The notes under the pieces are model-generated. The model did not search any database. It was not told where the DNA came from and saw nothing but the letters and a program-made list of their open reading frames with translations. A DNA stretch of 64,000 nt from Ferrovibrio xuzhouensis (lineage in GTDB: Bacteria; Pseudomonadota; Alphaproteobacteria; Ferrovibrionales; Ferrovibrionaceae): positions 1,944,454-2,008,453 of the forward strand of contig NZ_JBHRYJ010000001.1 of NCBI RefSeq assembly GCF_042648965.1. Reading direction: 5' to 3'. A program made the position numbers and the translations under genes. Of the stretch, positions 40,207 to 48,879 are shown one piece after another; position 1 is the stretch's first letter, and each line of letters starts with the position of its first letter.

Positions 40207-41022
40207 TCAGGATGGCAGCGCCCGGAGCGGCGCGACGATGCGGTTGTACTCGCCGCTCTTGCGCAGGCGGTCGTAAGCCGCGCGCAGCCGGATCACGGTG
40301 GCTGCCGGCAGGTCGTGCGAGGCGGCGATCCAGAATGACATCTGGGCGAAGGGCTCGCCCGCCCGCAGGTCCCGGGCTGCGAAGCCGAGCAGCTGCCAGG
40401 TGGCGCGGCCGACGGTGCGCAGGGTGAACCAGCCGTCGATGCGGCCGGCCTGCAACAGGCGGGCATTGTCGGACTCGGCGATGTTGCTTTCGACATTCTG
40501 CAGGTCGAAGGATTGCAGCAGGGCCTGCAGTTCGGAGCCGCGCATCACGCTGATCCGCTCCAGTTGCCGGGCGCCGGCGACATCGGCCACCACCGGGGTG
40601 TCGGCGCGGGTGAACAGCACGGCGCGGTCGTCGAAGACCTCGCCGATCCACTGATAGCGTGGCTCGCGCTGCGGCGTGCGTAGCAGCGCGGGATACAGGG
40701 TGTTGCCGCTGTCGAGGGCACGGATCGCCCGCTGGAACGGCAGGATGCGCACGGCGGGATCGATGCCGGCCGCCTCGGCGATCCGCCGCACCAGGTCGGC
40801 CGCCGGCCCGCGGCCCATGCCGTCATCGTCGAACACATAGGGCGGCCGTGCGGGGCTGACGATCTGCATCAGGTCCGGCCGGGCATCGGTTGCCGGGCTG
40901 GCGGCCAGCGCGGAAGGCGGCCCGCCAAGCAGAATCGGGCCAAACAGGATCATGCCGGACAGGATCAGGCCAGGCAGGGTCAGGCCGGGCAGGGCGAGGG
41001 TGATGACCCGAAGCAGCAGCAC
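40207..41022 (-). CDS. periplasmic substrate-binding protein, type-2 (SBP_bac_3-like)
   Basis: A 271-residue exported protein similar to amino-acid-type periplasmic binding proteins (YVFDDDGMGRGPAADLVRRIAEAAGI, LPFQRAIRALDSG, RISVMRGSELQALL, RIDGWFTLR). No permease or ATPase gene is adjacent, so it may be an orphan sensor or work with a distant transporter. The signal peptide is unusual: it is made of pentapeptide repeats (LPGLT, LPGLI, LSGMI, LFGPI) coded by 15-bp tandem repeats. It is convergent with pnp and uses the other side of the same terminator region. Confidence 0.8.
   Translation of the reverse strand: MLLLRVITLALPGLTLPGLILSGMILFGPILLGGPPSALAASPATDARPDLMQIVSPARPPYVFDDDGMGRGPAADLVRRIAEAAGIDPAVRILPFQRAIRALDSGNTLYPALLRTPQREPRYQWIGEVFDDRAVLFTRADTPVVADVAGARQLERISVMRGSELQALLQSFDLQNVESNIAESDNARLLQAGRIDGWFTLRTVGRATWQLLGFAARDLRAGEPFAQMSFWIAASHDLPAATVIRLRAAYDRLRKSGEYNRIVAPLRALPS
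40930..41004 (-). repeat. 15-bp tandem repeats coding the signal-peptide core
   Basis: About five 15-bp units (starting at 40930, 40945, 40960, 40975 and 40990), all beginning CAG(A/G) on the plus strand, with decay at the ends. Because 15 is divisible by 3, unit gain or loss would only lengthen or shorten the hydrophobic segment. Confidence 0.75.
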
Positions 41023-41171
41023 GGCGCAGCCTCCTGCCAGTGTCGGTCGCCGCCAGACTAGGAGGAAAAATACACCCGGCCAACAGGTTAATATTGATCT
41101 GGTGACGGATTTGTTGCCAGATTCTTGCCGCTTTCTCCGGTCATCATCCAGAGTGAGAGAGGAGTGTGACC

Positions 41172-42194
41172 ATGGTCGGGAAGCCGATTGTTCCCCTTCG
41201 TTGCCGCCTGCCGGGTCGTCTGCCGGGCCGTGGTCTGCGGCGACTCGCCGGTGCCGTTGCGCTGGGCGGTTGGCTTGCCGTTGGCGCCACCGCCGCCGCG
41301 GCGCAGAGCAGCGAGACCCTGCCGATGGGCGTTCCCGGCCCCGATGCCGGCGCCACGGAGGACGTGACGGCCGGCAGCAAGACGGTGCGCGGCCATTACC
41401 GCGCCGGCGACATCCAGGCCGACTGGGAAGCCGCGGTGCGCAACAACAAGGTCGAGCGCATCGTTGAATGGCGCGACTACGGCGAATACGGCAACGCCAA
41501 TATCGTCTTCGATTTCTTCAATGGCCAGCTGATGCATTACGGCGAGCGCAGCCAGCGCCGCGGCGGCCAGGCCGGTGCGGCCGACAGTTTCCGCCGGGTG
41601 GCGCTGAACCTGAATTTCACCAACGGCCGGTTTGTCTCCGGCACCAAGACCATCGACGGCATCGACACCGAACTGGACGACCCCGATATCAGCGGTGCCA
41701 TGGCCCAGTCGAAGGCGGCGCTCGACCGTGTCGCGGCGACGCGATCGGCCTGGCAGACCGATGGCCAGACTGGCGGCCAGGGCGGCGGTTCGAGCTTCAG
41801 CATGCAAAGCATCCCGGCCCCCGATGCGCTGCCTTCCGATGCCGCCCGCGCGCTGGCCGGCGATGGCCTGATCGATTTCCGCTGTGATACCGGCCTGCAT
41901 GTGCTGATCGGCTCGTCCGACGACCGCATGGTGATCGACAAGGCCGGACAGGCGCCGCTGGTGCTCGACAAGCAGGCTCCGGGCGGCACCTACGATTACA
42001 TGGGTGGCGGCTGGGGCGCCGAGCGTCGCGGCGACACCGTCAAGCTCGACCGCCAGGGCGGCCCTTCGGTGTTCTGCGGGGTGATCTCGGCTGCGGCGCC
42101 GCCCTCGGCCGTGCCCTCGGCGGGCAATCCGATGCCCGGCATGCCAAAACCGCCGGCACCGCCATTGCCGCTGTCACCACCCGCCCGTCAGTAG
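41172..42194 (+). CDS. exported protein with C-terminal MliC-like domain
   Basis: A 340-residue exported protein. A long basic n-region precedes the hydrophobic core (LAGAVALGGWLAVGATAAAAQ). The first mature domain (about residues 55-180) is unfamiliar and rich in Asp/Asn/Phe. The second (about 235-305) resembles the MliC/PliC lysozyme-inhibitor fold: FRCDTG start, VLIGSSDDRMVIDKAG, LVLDKQAPGGTYDYMGGGW and a closing VFCG Cys. A Pro-rich tail ends it. ATG 41172 has AGAGGAG 8 bp upstream. Divergent from the binding-protein gene. Confidence 0.65.
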   Translation: MVGKPIVPLRCRLPGRLPGRGLRRLAGAVALGGWLAVGATAAAAQSSETLPMGVPGPDAGATEDVTAGSKTVRGHYRAGDIQADWEAAVRNNKVERIVEWRDYGEYGNANIVFDFFNGQLMHYGERSQRRGGQAGAADSFRRVALNLNFTNGRFVSGTKTIDGIDTELDDPDISGAMAQSKAALDRVAATRSAWQTDGQTGGQGGGSSFSMQSIPAPDALPSDAARALAGDGLIDFRCDTGLHVLIGSSDDRMVIDKAGQAPLVLDKQAPGGTYDYMGGGWGAERRGDTVKLDRQGGPSVFCGVISAAAPPSAVPSAGNPMPGMPKPPAPPLPLSPPARQ

Positions 42195-42239
42195 CTGCCG
42201 CCCAGCCGTCACTGACCGGCAGTCGCTAACCGGCCAGAG

Positions 42240-42698
42240 CTATCCGGACGTTGTGGCGCCGGCGACCGCGCGGTCGCTTACCTTGAAGACCGCGGTCGCC
42301 CGGTTGGTGACGGTCTCGCCACAGCGCAGTTCGCAACGCACGGTGACAAAATTACCGGCGCGCTCGATGCCCGTGCAATGGCCCTCCAGCCAACCGCCCA
42401 TGGGCGCCGGCCGCTTGTATTCCATCTCCAGTCGCACCGTCCACATGGTGCCGACATCCCGTCGGGTCTCGTGCACGAAGGCGGCCATGAAGGTATCGGC
42501 CAGGGTTGCCAGGAAGCCGCCATGGCCGGTGCCATGGCGATTGGCATGTTTGGGCCGGACATGCAGGCCGTAAACCGGGGCAGTGCCATCGGCGCCGGGC
42601 CGGACATAGACCTTGCCGAGCGTGGCGAAGAAGCGGGAAACCGGCGGCAGGACGGTAAAACCGGGTGGCACGGCGGCGGGTTTGCGACGGGATGGCAT
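42240..42698 (-). CDS. PaaI-type hotdog-fold thioesterase
   Basis: A 152-residue acyl-CoA thioesterase-like protein of the PaaI/4HBT family. The active-site region HGTGHGGFLATLADTFMA (HGG motif and downstream Asp) is conserved, with LEMEYKRPAPMGGWLEG after it. ATG 42698 is preferred; ATG 42716 adds 6 residues. It is convergent with the MliC-like gene. Confidence 0.85.
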   Translation of the reverse strand: MPSRRKPAAVPPGFTVLPPVSRFFATLGKVYVRPGADGTAPVYGLHVRPKHANRHGTGHGGFLATLADTFMAAFVHETRRDVGTMWTVRLEMEYKRPAPMGGWLEGHCTGIERAGNFVTVRCELRCGETVTNRATAVFKVSDRAVAGATTSG

Positions 42699-42771
42699 CG
42701 CCCCGTGATGACCCATGCGCGCCCGGAAGGCAAGCCATGCAGCGGCAGCAATGGCCGCCGGACGGCAGGCG

Positions 42772-42802
42772 AAAAAAGAGGGACGGCGGGGAGCCGTCCC
42801 TC
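42772..42802 (-). terminator. intrinsic terminator, minus strand
   Basis: A perfect 10-bp stem (42778-42787 with 42793-42802), 5-base loop, followed on the minus strand by six T's. It could end the histidine kinase transcript 190 bp past its stop, or a short separate RNA. Between it and the kinase I see no gene. Confidence 0.8.
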
Positions 42803-42992
42803 AATTCGGGGGGATTCATAGAGAGGAAAAGAGAAACGGGAAGACGCTGCAACATCAATCTCGTTTCATGGTTCGAACATAGCGGCGGCCCGGCCAGCGC
42901 GCAGTGATGACGGTCACGAATCAGCGGGCGCCATAAAACTGCCATGTCTGCGGCCGGATTGTGGCGGCGGCCGTCAGATGGCAGGGCGGTGG

Positions 42993-44714
42993 TCAGTTCG
43001 GCAGGAAGACATCGATCGTGGTGCCGGCGCCGGGCCGGCTGCGGACGTCCATATGGCCGCCATGCCTGTCGATCAGGCTGCGACAGATCGACAGGCCGAG
43101 CCCGGCGCCGCTGTTGCTGCGACTGCGGTAGGCATCGATGCGCTGGAAGGCGGCCATTGCCGCGCGCACTTCCTCGTCGGTCATGCCGACGCCGGTATCC
43201 TGCACGGTGATCTGCACGAACTGCGGATCGACCCGTGCCGACAGGCTGACGCTGCCGCCCGGCCGGTTGAACTTCACGGCATTGCCGAGCAGGTTGACCA
43301 GGATCTGTGTCAGCGCCCGGCGGTCCGCGTGGACCGGCAGGTCGCCGGCCGGACCCGTCAGGGCGACGCTGGCGCGCTTTGCCTGGGGCGCCACCATGGC
43401 CAGCGCGGCAGTGGCGATCTCGGCCAGGCTGCAGGGTTCGGGCTCCAGTTCCAGCCGCCCGGTCTCCAGCCGTGACAGGTCGAGGATGTCGCTGACCAGT
43501 TGCAGCAGGTGCTGGCCGGACTGCCGGATATGCCCGGCATATTCCTGCTGGCGGGGTGTCAGGTCGCCGATATAGCCGGCCGCCAGCATCTCCGAGAAAC
43601 CGATGATGGCATTCAGCGGCGTGCGCAGTTCATGGCTCATGTTGGCAAGGAAGGCGGTCTTGGTGCGGCTGGCGCTTTCGGCGGCCTCACGCTGCTCGAT
43701 CAGCTGGATCTCGGTTTCCTTCAGGCGGCTGATATCGATGCCGCAGGTGATGATGCCCTGAACGGTACCGTCGGCATCGCGCAGAGGAACCTTGATCGCC
43801 CAGATGATGGTCTTCCGGCCGTCCGGCCCGGCCCAGCCCTGTTCCATGGACACCGGCTCGCCGGTCGCCATCACCCGGCGATCCTCGTTTTCCACCGCAC
43901 TGGCGGTTTCCGGGCCGACCACCTCGCTCCAGGTACGCCCGATCAGGCCATCTATATCTATGAGCGGTTCGGCGAACTCCTGCATGCGCCGGTTGATCCG
44001 GCGATAGCGCAGGTCGCGGTCCTTGTAAGTCATGGTTGCCGGCATCGCATCGATCAGCGTCTCGATGAACAGACGGGTGCGGCGCTCTTCCTCGCGCGCC
44101 TGGTGCTCGCGCTGCCGGGCGTTGTCGAACTCGATCATGATCAGGCCGAGGCCGGTCAGCATGTTGGTGAAGATCGACAATGAGAAGGCGAGGCTGAGGT
44201 CGGTGTTCTGGTGCAGCAGTTCGACCGTGTAGAAGACCGAGAGAACACCGCGGGCGAGCAGGACCAGGCCGGTGGCGGTATACAGCACCGAACGGCGATG
44301 CATCAGCAGCAGAGAGCCGGCATAGAGCAGGGCGATGCAGGTGATGAAATTGGCGGCGGTGAAATACAGCAGGTCGCCGAGCTGCTGGGCGACCGACACG
44401 CAGGCGGTGACGGCAAGGCCGACGATCAGCGCCGTGGCCAGGCGATCCTGCCGGCCGATCAGGACGCGGATGCCGGCCGTCAGTGTGATCGCGGCGATCA
44501 GCACGCCGGCGGTGGCCGGCAGGGTGATGTACCAGGTTGGCGCCGTCCAGTCGGTCAGGCCGATGATGCCGAAGGGCAGTACCAGCATCCCGTGCGCCAC
44601 CGCCCAGAACAGCAGATGCCGGCCGCCGCCGAGCTTGCGGTAGGTGAACAGGCAGATCAGCGACACGACCGCAGGTGCGGCTATGGCGGCAATGGCAATG
44701 GCGGGAGCAATCAT
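42993..44714 (-). CDS. membrane PAS sensor histidine kinase
   Basis: A 573-residue kinase: about seven membrane helices in residues 5-195, a short coiled coil, a PAS domain with PAC segment (about 212-335, ATMTYKDRDLRYRRINRRMQ, IITCGIDISR), the HisKA domain with His361 in NMSHELRTPLNAIIGF, and a HATPase domain (ILVNLLGNAVKFN, DTGVGMT, GAGLGLSICRSL). ATG 44714 has AGGGGGGC about 8 bp upstream; a longer TTG start at 44774 is possible. No response regulator gene is adjacent. Confidence 0.92.
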   Translation of the reverse strand: MIAPAIAIAAIAAPAVVSLICLFTYRKLGGGRHLLFWAVAHGMLVLPFGIIGLTDWTAPTWYITLPATAGVLIAAITLTAGIRVLIGRQDRLATALIVGLAVTACVSVAQQLGDLLYFTAANFITCIALLYAGSLLLMHRRSVLYTATGLVLLARGVLSVFYTVELLHQNTDLSLAFSLSIFTNMLTGLGLIMIEFDNARQREHQAREEERRTRLFIETLIDAMPATMTYKDRDLRYRRINRRMQEFAEPLIDIDGLIGRTWSEVVGPETASAVENEDRRVMATGEPVSMEQGWAGPDGRKTIIWAIKVPLRDADGTVQGIITCGIDISRLKETEIQLIEQREAAESASRTKTAFLANMSHELRTPLNAIIGFSEMLAAGYIGDLTPRQQEYAGHIRQSGQHLLQLVSDILDLSRLETGRLELEPEPCSLAEIATAALAMVAPQAKRASVALTGPAGDLPVHADRRALTQILVNLLGNAVKFNRPGGSVSLSARVDPQFVQITVQDTGVGMTDEEVRAAMAAFQRIDAYRSRSNSGAGLGLSICRSLIDRHGGHMDVRSRPGAGTTIDVFLPN

Positions 44715-44851
44715 GCGACCGGCCGCCCCCCTGCGGCTCCCGCTATCATTGGGATTCGGGCCGTCTATTTTCAATCAAAAACTGTGCGGACACTCTGCAT
44801 GGCCGAAGCCAAGCGCTTGAAAGCGCGAATCATTCTCTCCAGAGTGCAGCC

Positions 44852-46168
44852 ATGACGATGACCTGGTCCCGGCTTCTCTCTGCCCAGCGCCTCGGCCACC
44901 AGGGCGCCGAACCGGTGACCCCCTCGCGCAATCCGTTCCAGAAGGACTGGGACCGTGTGGTGTTCTGCTCGGCCTTCCGCCGCCTGCAGGACAAGACCCA
45001 GGTACATTCGCTGCCCGAAAGCGATTATGTGCGCAACCGGCTGACCCATTCCCTCGAGGTGTCATCGGTCGGCCGTTCACTCGGCGCCCAGGTTGGCGAG
45101 ACCGTGGTCGCGCGCCATGGCGGCGATCTCGGCGGACTGACCGCGGCCGAGTTCGGCCATATCGTCGCCGCGGCCTGCATCGGTCATGATATCGGTAACC
45201 CGCCGTTTGGCCATTTCGGCGAGGCGACCATCCAGCACTGGTTCCGCGCCGGCCCCGGCGCGGCGCTGGTCGCGCCGCTGGCGGCGCCGCAACAGGCCGA
45301 CTTCCATCATTTCGAGGGCAACGCGCAGGGGTTCCGGGTAATGAGCCGGCTGCAGAACTGGCGTGACGCCGGCGGCCTGCGACTGACCTGCGCGACCCTG
45401 GCGACCTTCATGAAATATCCCTTCGGCAGCCTCGCCGCCGATCCGCAGAAGCGCAAGTTCGGCCATTTCGCCGCCGAGACGGAGCTGTTTGCCGAGATGG
45501 TGCGTGCGGTCGGTCTGGTGCCGCTCGACAACGGTCGTTATGCGCGGCATCCGTTGACCTGGCTGGTCGAGGCGGCCGACGACATCTGCTATTCGGTGAT
45601 CGACATCGAGGACGGCTTCAAGCTCGGCCGCATTGCCTTCGCCGAGGCCGAGGAACGGCTGCATGGCCTGCTGCAGCGCGTACCGCCGCGCTATGTCGAG
45701 ATCACCGACGAGCCGTGGAAGATCGCCTACCTGCGCGCCAAGGTGATCGGCGACCTGATCGAGATGGCAGTGACGGTGTTCCTCGACAGCGAGGCGGCGA
45801 TCATGGACGGCCGCTTCACCGGCGACCTGCTGGCGGCGACGCCGGTGGCCGGCGCGCTCGACGAGATCGCCGGCTTCACCCGCAGCCGTATTTTCGAGAC
45901 CCGCGAGCGGTTTCAGACCGAAGTGATGGGCGGCGAGGTGCTGACCAGCCTGCTGGACGCCTTCTGCGACGCGCATCTCGCGCTTGAGCGGGCCGGCAGC
46001 CAGGCGGATGTCGCGCCGCGCCAGCGGGCCCTGCTGCGGCTGATGCCGCAGGCGCCGGTGCCCGGTGCGTCGCGCTACGATTGGCTGCTCAGCGTCACCG
46101 ACTTCATCAGCGGCATGACGGATTCCTACGCCCTGAAACAGTTCCAGCGGCTGCGCGGACTGCAATAA
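44852..46168 (+). CDS. dgt: deoxyguanosinetriphosphate triphosphohydrolase-like protein
   Basis: HD-superfamily dNTPase, 438 residues, which cuts dGTP or other dNTPs to nucleoside and triphosphate. The metal site comes from His66 (RNRLTHSLEV) and His112-Asp113 (CIGHDIGNPPFGHFGE), with a later Asp in WLVEAADDICYSVIDIEDG. FHHFEGNAQGFR is conserved in dGTPases. ATG 44852 begins directly with the family N-terminus. Confidence 0.93.
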   Translation: MTMTWSRLLSAQRLGHQGAEPVTPSRNPFQKDWDRVVFCSAFRRLQDKTQVHSLPESDYVRNRLTHSLEVSSVGRSLGAQVGETVVARHGGDLGGLTAAEFGHIVAAACIGHDIGNPPFGHFGEATIQHWFRAGPGAALVAPLAAPQQADFHHFEGNAQGFRVMSRLQNWRDAGGLRLTCATLATFMKYPFGSLAADPQKRKFGHFAAETELFAEMVRAVGLVPLDNGRYARHPLTWLVEAADDICYSVIDIEDGFKLGRIAFAEAEERLHGLLQRVPPRYVEITDEPWKIAYLRAKVIGDLIEMAVTVFLDSEAAIMDGRFTGDLLAATPVAGALDEIAGFTRSRIFETRERFQTEVMGGEVLTSLLDAFCDAHLALERAGSQADVAPRQRALLRLMPQAPVPGASRYDWLLSVTDFISGMTDSYALKQFQRLRGLQ

Positions 46169-46199
46169 CAACCATAAACGACAATCGAACGGAGGACAC

Positions 46200-46802
46200 A
46201 TGGCGGCGCATATCGACTATTACTTCACACCGGTCTCGCCCTGGGCCTATCTCGGCGCGCCGCGCTTCAATGCCATGGTGGAGAAATACGGCGCTGTCGT
46301 GCAGGTGATGCCGGTCGATCTCGGCCGGGTCTTCTCGGTCTCCGGCGGCCTGCCGCTGGCCAAGCGGGCACCGCAGCGCCAGGCCTACCGCATGATGGAA
46401 CTGAAGCGCTGGCGCGAATTTCTCGGCATGCCGCTGAACCTGCAGCCGAAGGGCTTTCCGTGCGATGCGGCGCTGTCCTCGCGGCTGATCATCGCCGCGC
46501 GGCAGGCCTCGCAGAAGGATGCCCTCGCGCTGTCCTATGCGCTCGGCCGCGCGGTCTGGGCCGAGGAGCGCAATATCAGCGATCCGGAGACGCTGGAGGA
46601 AATCCTCAACGAATGCAGCCTCGACCCGGCAATGCTGTTCGCCGCGGCCGACGGCGCGGCGGTGAAGGCGATCTACGAGGCGGATACCCAGAAGGCGATG
46701 GAGATTCAGATTTTCGGCGCGCCGACCTTCGAGCTGAACGGCGAATTGTTCTGGGGCCAGGACCGCCTCGACTTTCTCGAACGCGCCCTGGCGAAGGCCT
46801 GA
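46200..46802 (+). CDS. 2-hydroxychromene-2-carboxylate isomerase / DsbA-family (kappa-GST-like)
   Basis: A 200-residue thioredoxin-fold protein of the DsbA/HCCA isomerase group, which uses glutathione in aromatic degradation, although many members have other substrates. Conserved stretches are DYYFTPVSPWAYLG near the start and FGAPTFELNGELFWGQDRLDFLE at the end. There is no CXXC; the active Ser is expected in the SPWAYLG motif. GGAGGAC lies just before ATG 46200. No other aromatic-degradation genes are nearby. Confidence 0.85.
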   Translation: MAAHIDYYFTPVSPWAYLGAPRFNAMVEKYGAVVQVMPVDLGRVFSVSGGLPLAKRAPQRQAYRMMELKRWREFLGMPLNLQPKGFPCDAALSSRLIIAARQASQKDALALSYALGRAVWAEERNISDPETLEEILNECSLDPAMLFAAADGAAVKAIYEADTQKAMEIQIFGAPTFELNGELFWGQDRLDFLERALAKA

Positions 46803-46806
46803 GCGG

Positions 46807-47301
46807 GTGGCGGGCTTCCGGCAGCTGCCCGCCATTGCCATCGCCGGCATGGCGCTGCTGGCTGCCGGGGTCGCCATGGCGCAGGCCTCGGTCGCCGATG
46901 TGACGGTTGGCACGCACATCGACGCGGAAACCAAATGCCTGGCGCTCACCGTCTACTGGGAGGGCAAGACCGAAAGCCGCAAGGGCCAGCTTGCCATTGC
47001 CCATACCGTGCTCAACCGGATGCACAGCCGCGACTTTCCCGGCACCGTCTGCGGCGTGGTTTCGCAGCAGAGCGAGGACGGCAGGACCTGCCAGTTCTCC
47101 TGGTGGTGCGACGGCAAGCGCGACGAACCGGCCGATGCTGCCGCCTGGCAGACATCGCTTGCGGTGGCGCGGCAGGCGATGGCCGGAGGCCCCGATCCGA
47201 GCGGCCATGCGCTGTATTTCCACAGTGCCGGCGTGCGGCCGGGCTGGATCCGCCACAAGAAGCGGGTCGCCCGCATCGGCAACCACATCTTCTATCGCTA
47301 G
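46807..47301 (+). CDS. SleB-type cell wall hydrolase, exported
   Basis: A 164-residue exported protein: signal peptide (AIAIAGMALLAAGVAMAQA), then a Hydrolase_2/SleB domain with LALTVYWEGKTESRKGQLAIAHTVLNR, the catalytic Glu in YWEGKTE, QFSWWCDG, and the C-terminal ALYFHSAGVRPGW and RIGNHIFYR. It probably cuts peptidoglycan as a lytic enzyme in growth or division. GTG 46807 lies 4 bp after the isomerase stop, so the pair is likely coupled. Confidence 0.88.
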   Translation: MAGFRQLPAIAIAGMALLAAGVAMAQASVADVTVGTHIDAETKCLALTVYWEGKTESRKGQLAIAHTVLNRMHSRDFPGTVCGVVSQQSEDGRTCQFSWWCDGKRDEPADAAAWQTSLAVARQAMAGGPDPSGHALYFHSAGVRPGWIRHKKRVARIGNHIFYR

Positions 47302-47311
47302 GGGCGCGGCC

Positions 47312-48718
47312 TCACGCCTTGTAGCAGACGCGCAGGCCGCCCCACAGCCGGCCGTTCACCCGGATCGGCGCCGAGGCATCCTTCATAAGCACGAACACCC
47401 CGCCGCCCATGTCGCGCCGATAGGTCTGCAGCAGGAAGGGCTGTTCGTTATGGGCAACTGCCTGCGCCGTCTTGTCGGTGTATTTGCGCCGGTTGCGTGC
47501 ATGCGCGGCATTCCACACCGGGTCGCGGCCCTGGGGATGGCGGAATTGCGGATTATGGCAGGGGATCAGCTGGTTGTGATCGGTCGGTGCGCAGAACACC
47601 ATGCGCGAATCGAGCTCCAGCACCGGATCGTGCAGCGGCGGCAGATGCTTGTCGAGGAACGGGATGTAGCGGGTCATGAACTGCTGCGGGTTGCTGCCCT
47701 CGATCGGCCGCAGCTGCTTGTCGAACAGGTCATCCATGCTGATCTCGCCGCGTGCGATGCCATCGGCAAAGCAGGCCTCGATCTGCGCGGCGACCTCGAC
47801 GGCCTTATCGATGAACTTGGTATCCGAAGTCTCGAAGTCCGAGGTCGCCATCAGCATCATGATGGACTCGGCGCCGACCAGCGTGCGGTCGAGGCGGTCG
47901 GTCGCCTGCTTCAGGGCCTCGTTCGAGCGGTCGACGCCTTCGTTCAGGCCGGTCACCGTCTCGACGAATTCGGTGCAGCGCTTGCCGATGGTTTCCGTCG
48001 AGGTGGCGATCGCCGTGGAATTGGCGTCGACCTGCTGCACGGCGGCGCCGACGGTTTCCATTGCCGCGCTGATGGTGGCGGCACTGTGCTTGACGCGTTC
48101 CGCGCGCTGCGAGCCGGCCCCCATGCGCTCGCCGAGCTGGCGCATCTGGTCGGTCAGCGTGGCGACCGTGCGGCCGATATCGTCGGTGGCGCCGCTGGTC
48201 TGCTTGGCCAGCGACTTCACCTCATGGGCGACCACGGCAAAGCCGCGGCCGGCTTCGCCGGCGCGCGCTGCCTCGATGGTGGCGTTCAGCGACAGGATGT
48301 TGGTGTGCCGTGCGATCTGCGCGATCTCGCCGGAGACCCGGGCGACATTCTGCATGGTCTGCTCGAAGATGACGAGTTGCTCGCTGATTGCGTTGACCGA
48401 GTCGACCAGTTCGGCGATGTCGGTCAGGGCCTGCTTCAGCTCGGCGTGCGATTTGCCGACATCCTGGTTGGCGCGGGCAGCGACGCGCTGGGTCTCCACC
48501 GCCATGCCGGCGATGCTCTGGTTGCTGTCGGCGATTTCCCGCGTCGCCTGGGTGATGGCGTGGAACTGGTCGGTCTGGGTGTCGATCAGCGCACTGACCT
48601 GCTGCACGTCGCCGACCACATCGGCGATATCGACACTGAGGCGACCGATCTCGTCCGAAATCCGGCTGACCAGAATATCGGCCTCGTCCTGCCGGCGGTG
48701 CTCGACTTTTGCATCCAT
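47312..48718 (-). CDS. soluble methyl-accepting chemotaxis protein with C-terminal sensor-like domain
   Basis: A 468-residue chemoreceptor without membrane helices. Residues about 1-300 are the coiled-coil signalling domain with the hairpin tip region (QIARHTNILSLNATIEAARAGEAGRGFAVVAHEVKSLA). Residues about 320-468 form an extra C-terminal domain (ISMDDLFDKQLRPIEGSNP, VFCAPTDHNQLIPCHN, GGVFVLMKDASAPIRVNGR, WGGLRVCYKA) resembling a PAS/Cache-type sensor found at the end of several alphaproteobacterial receptors. It is divergent from the LysR gene of the formate operon. ATG 48718 is preferred over a longer upstream start. Confidence 0.88.
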   Translation of the reverse strand: MDAKVEHRRQDEADILVSRISDEIGRLSVDIADVVGDVQQVSALIDTQTDQFHAITQATREIADSNQSIAGMAVETQRVAARANQDVGKSHAELKQALTDIAELVDSVNAISEQLVIFEQTMQNVARVSGEIAQIARHTNILSLNATIEAARAGEAGRGFAVVAHEVKSLAKQTSGATDDIGRTVATLTDQMRQLGERMGAGSQRAERVKHSAATISAAMETVGAAVQQVDANSTAIATSTETIGKRCTEFVETVTGLNEGVDRSNEALKQATDRLDRTLVGAESIMMLMATSDFETSDTKFIDKAVEVAAQIEACFADGIARGEISMDDLFDKQLRPIEGSNPQQFMTRYIPFLDKHLPPLHDPVLELDSRMVFCAPTDHNQLIPCHNPQFRHPQGRDPVWNAAHARNRRKYTDKTAQAVAHNEQPFLLQTYRRDMGGGVFVLMKDASAPIRVNGRLWGGLRVCYKA

Positions 48719-48879
48719 GCCGTGGCGTCCCCCTGAAACGACTTTCCATTTTCTTAGCGCAATTTTCCCGGCGATAGCCAGCCCGGTGTTGCAATCCGGT
48801 GTCGTGCCGCCGCCGGGCCGGTGACGATTCATCCGGCAAAAGGCGATACTTGGACCAAAAACTGGGCTATTAGGGATTC

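Noticed and set aside
46907..48736. A 609-residue plus-strand frame across the hydrolase and chemoreceptor
   Set aside because: It runs through two well-supported genes in the wrong frame and has no recognisable sequence.
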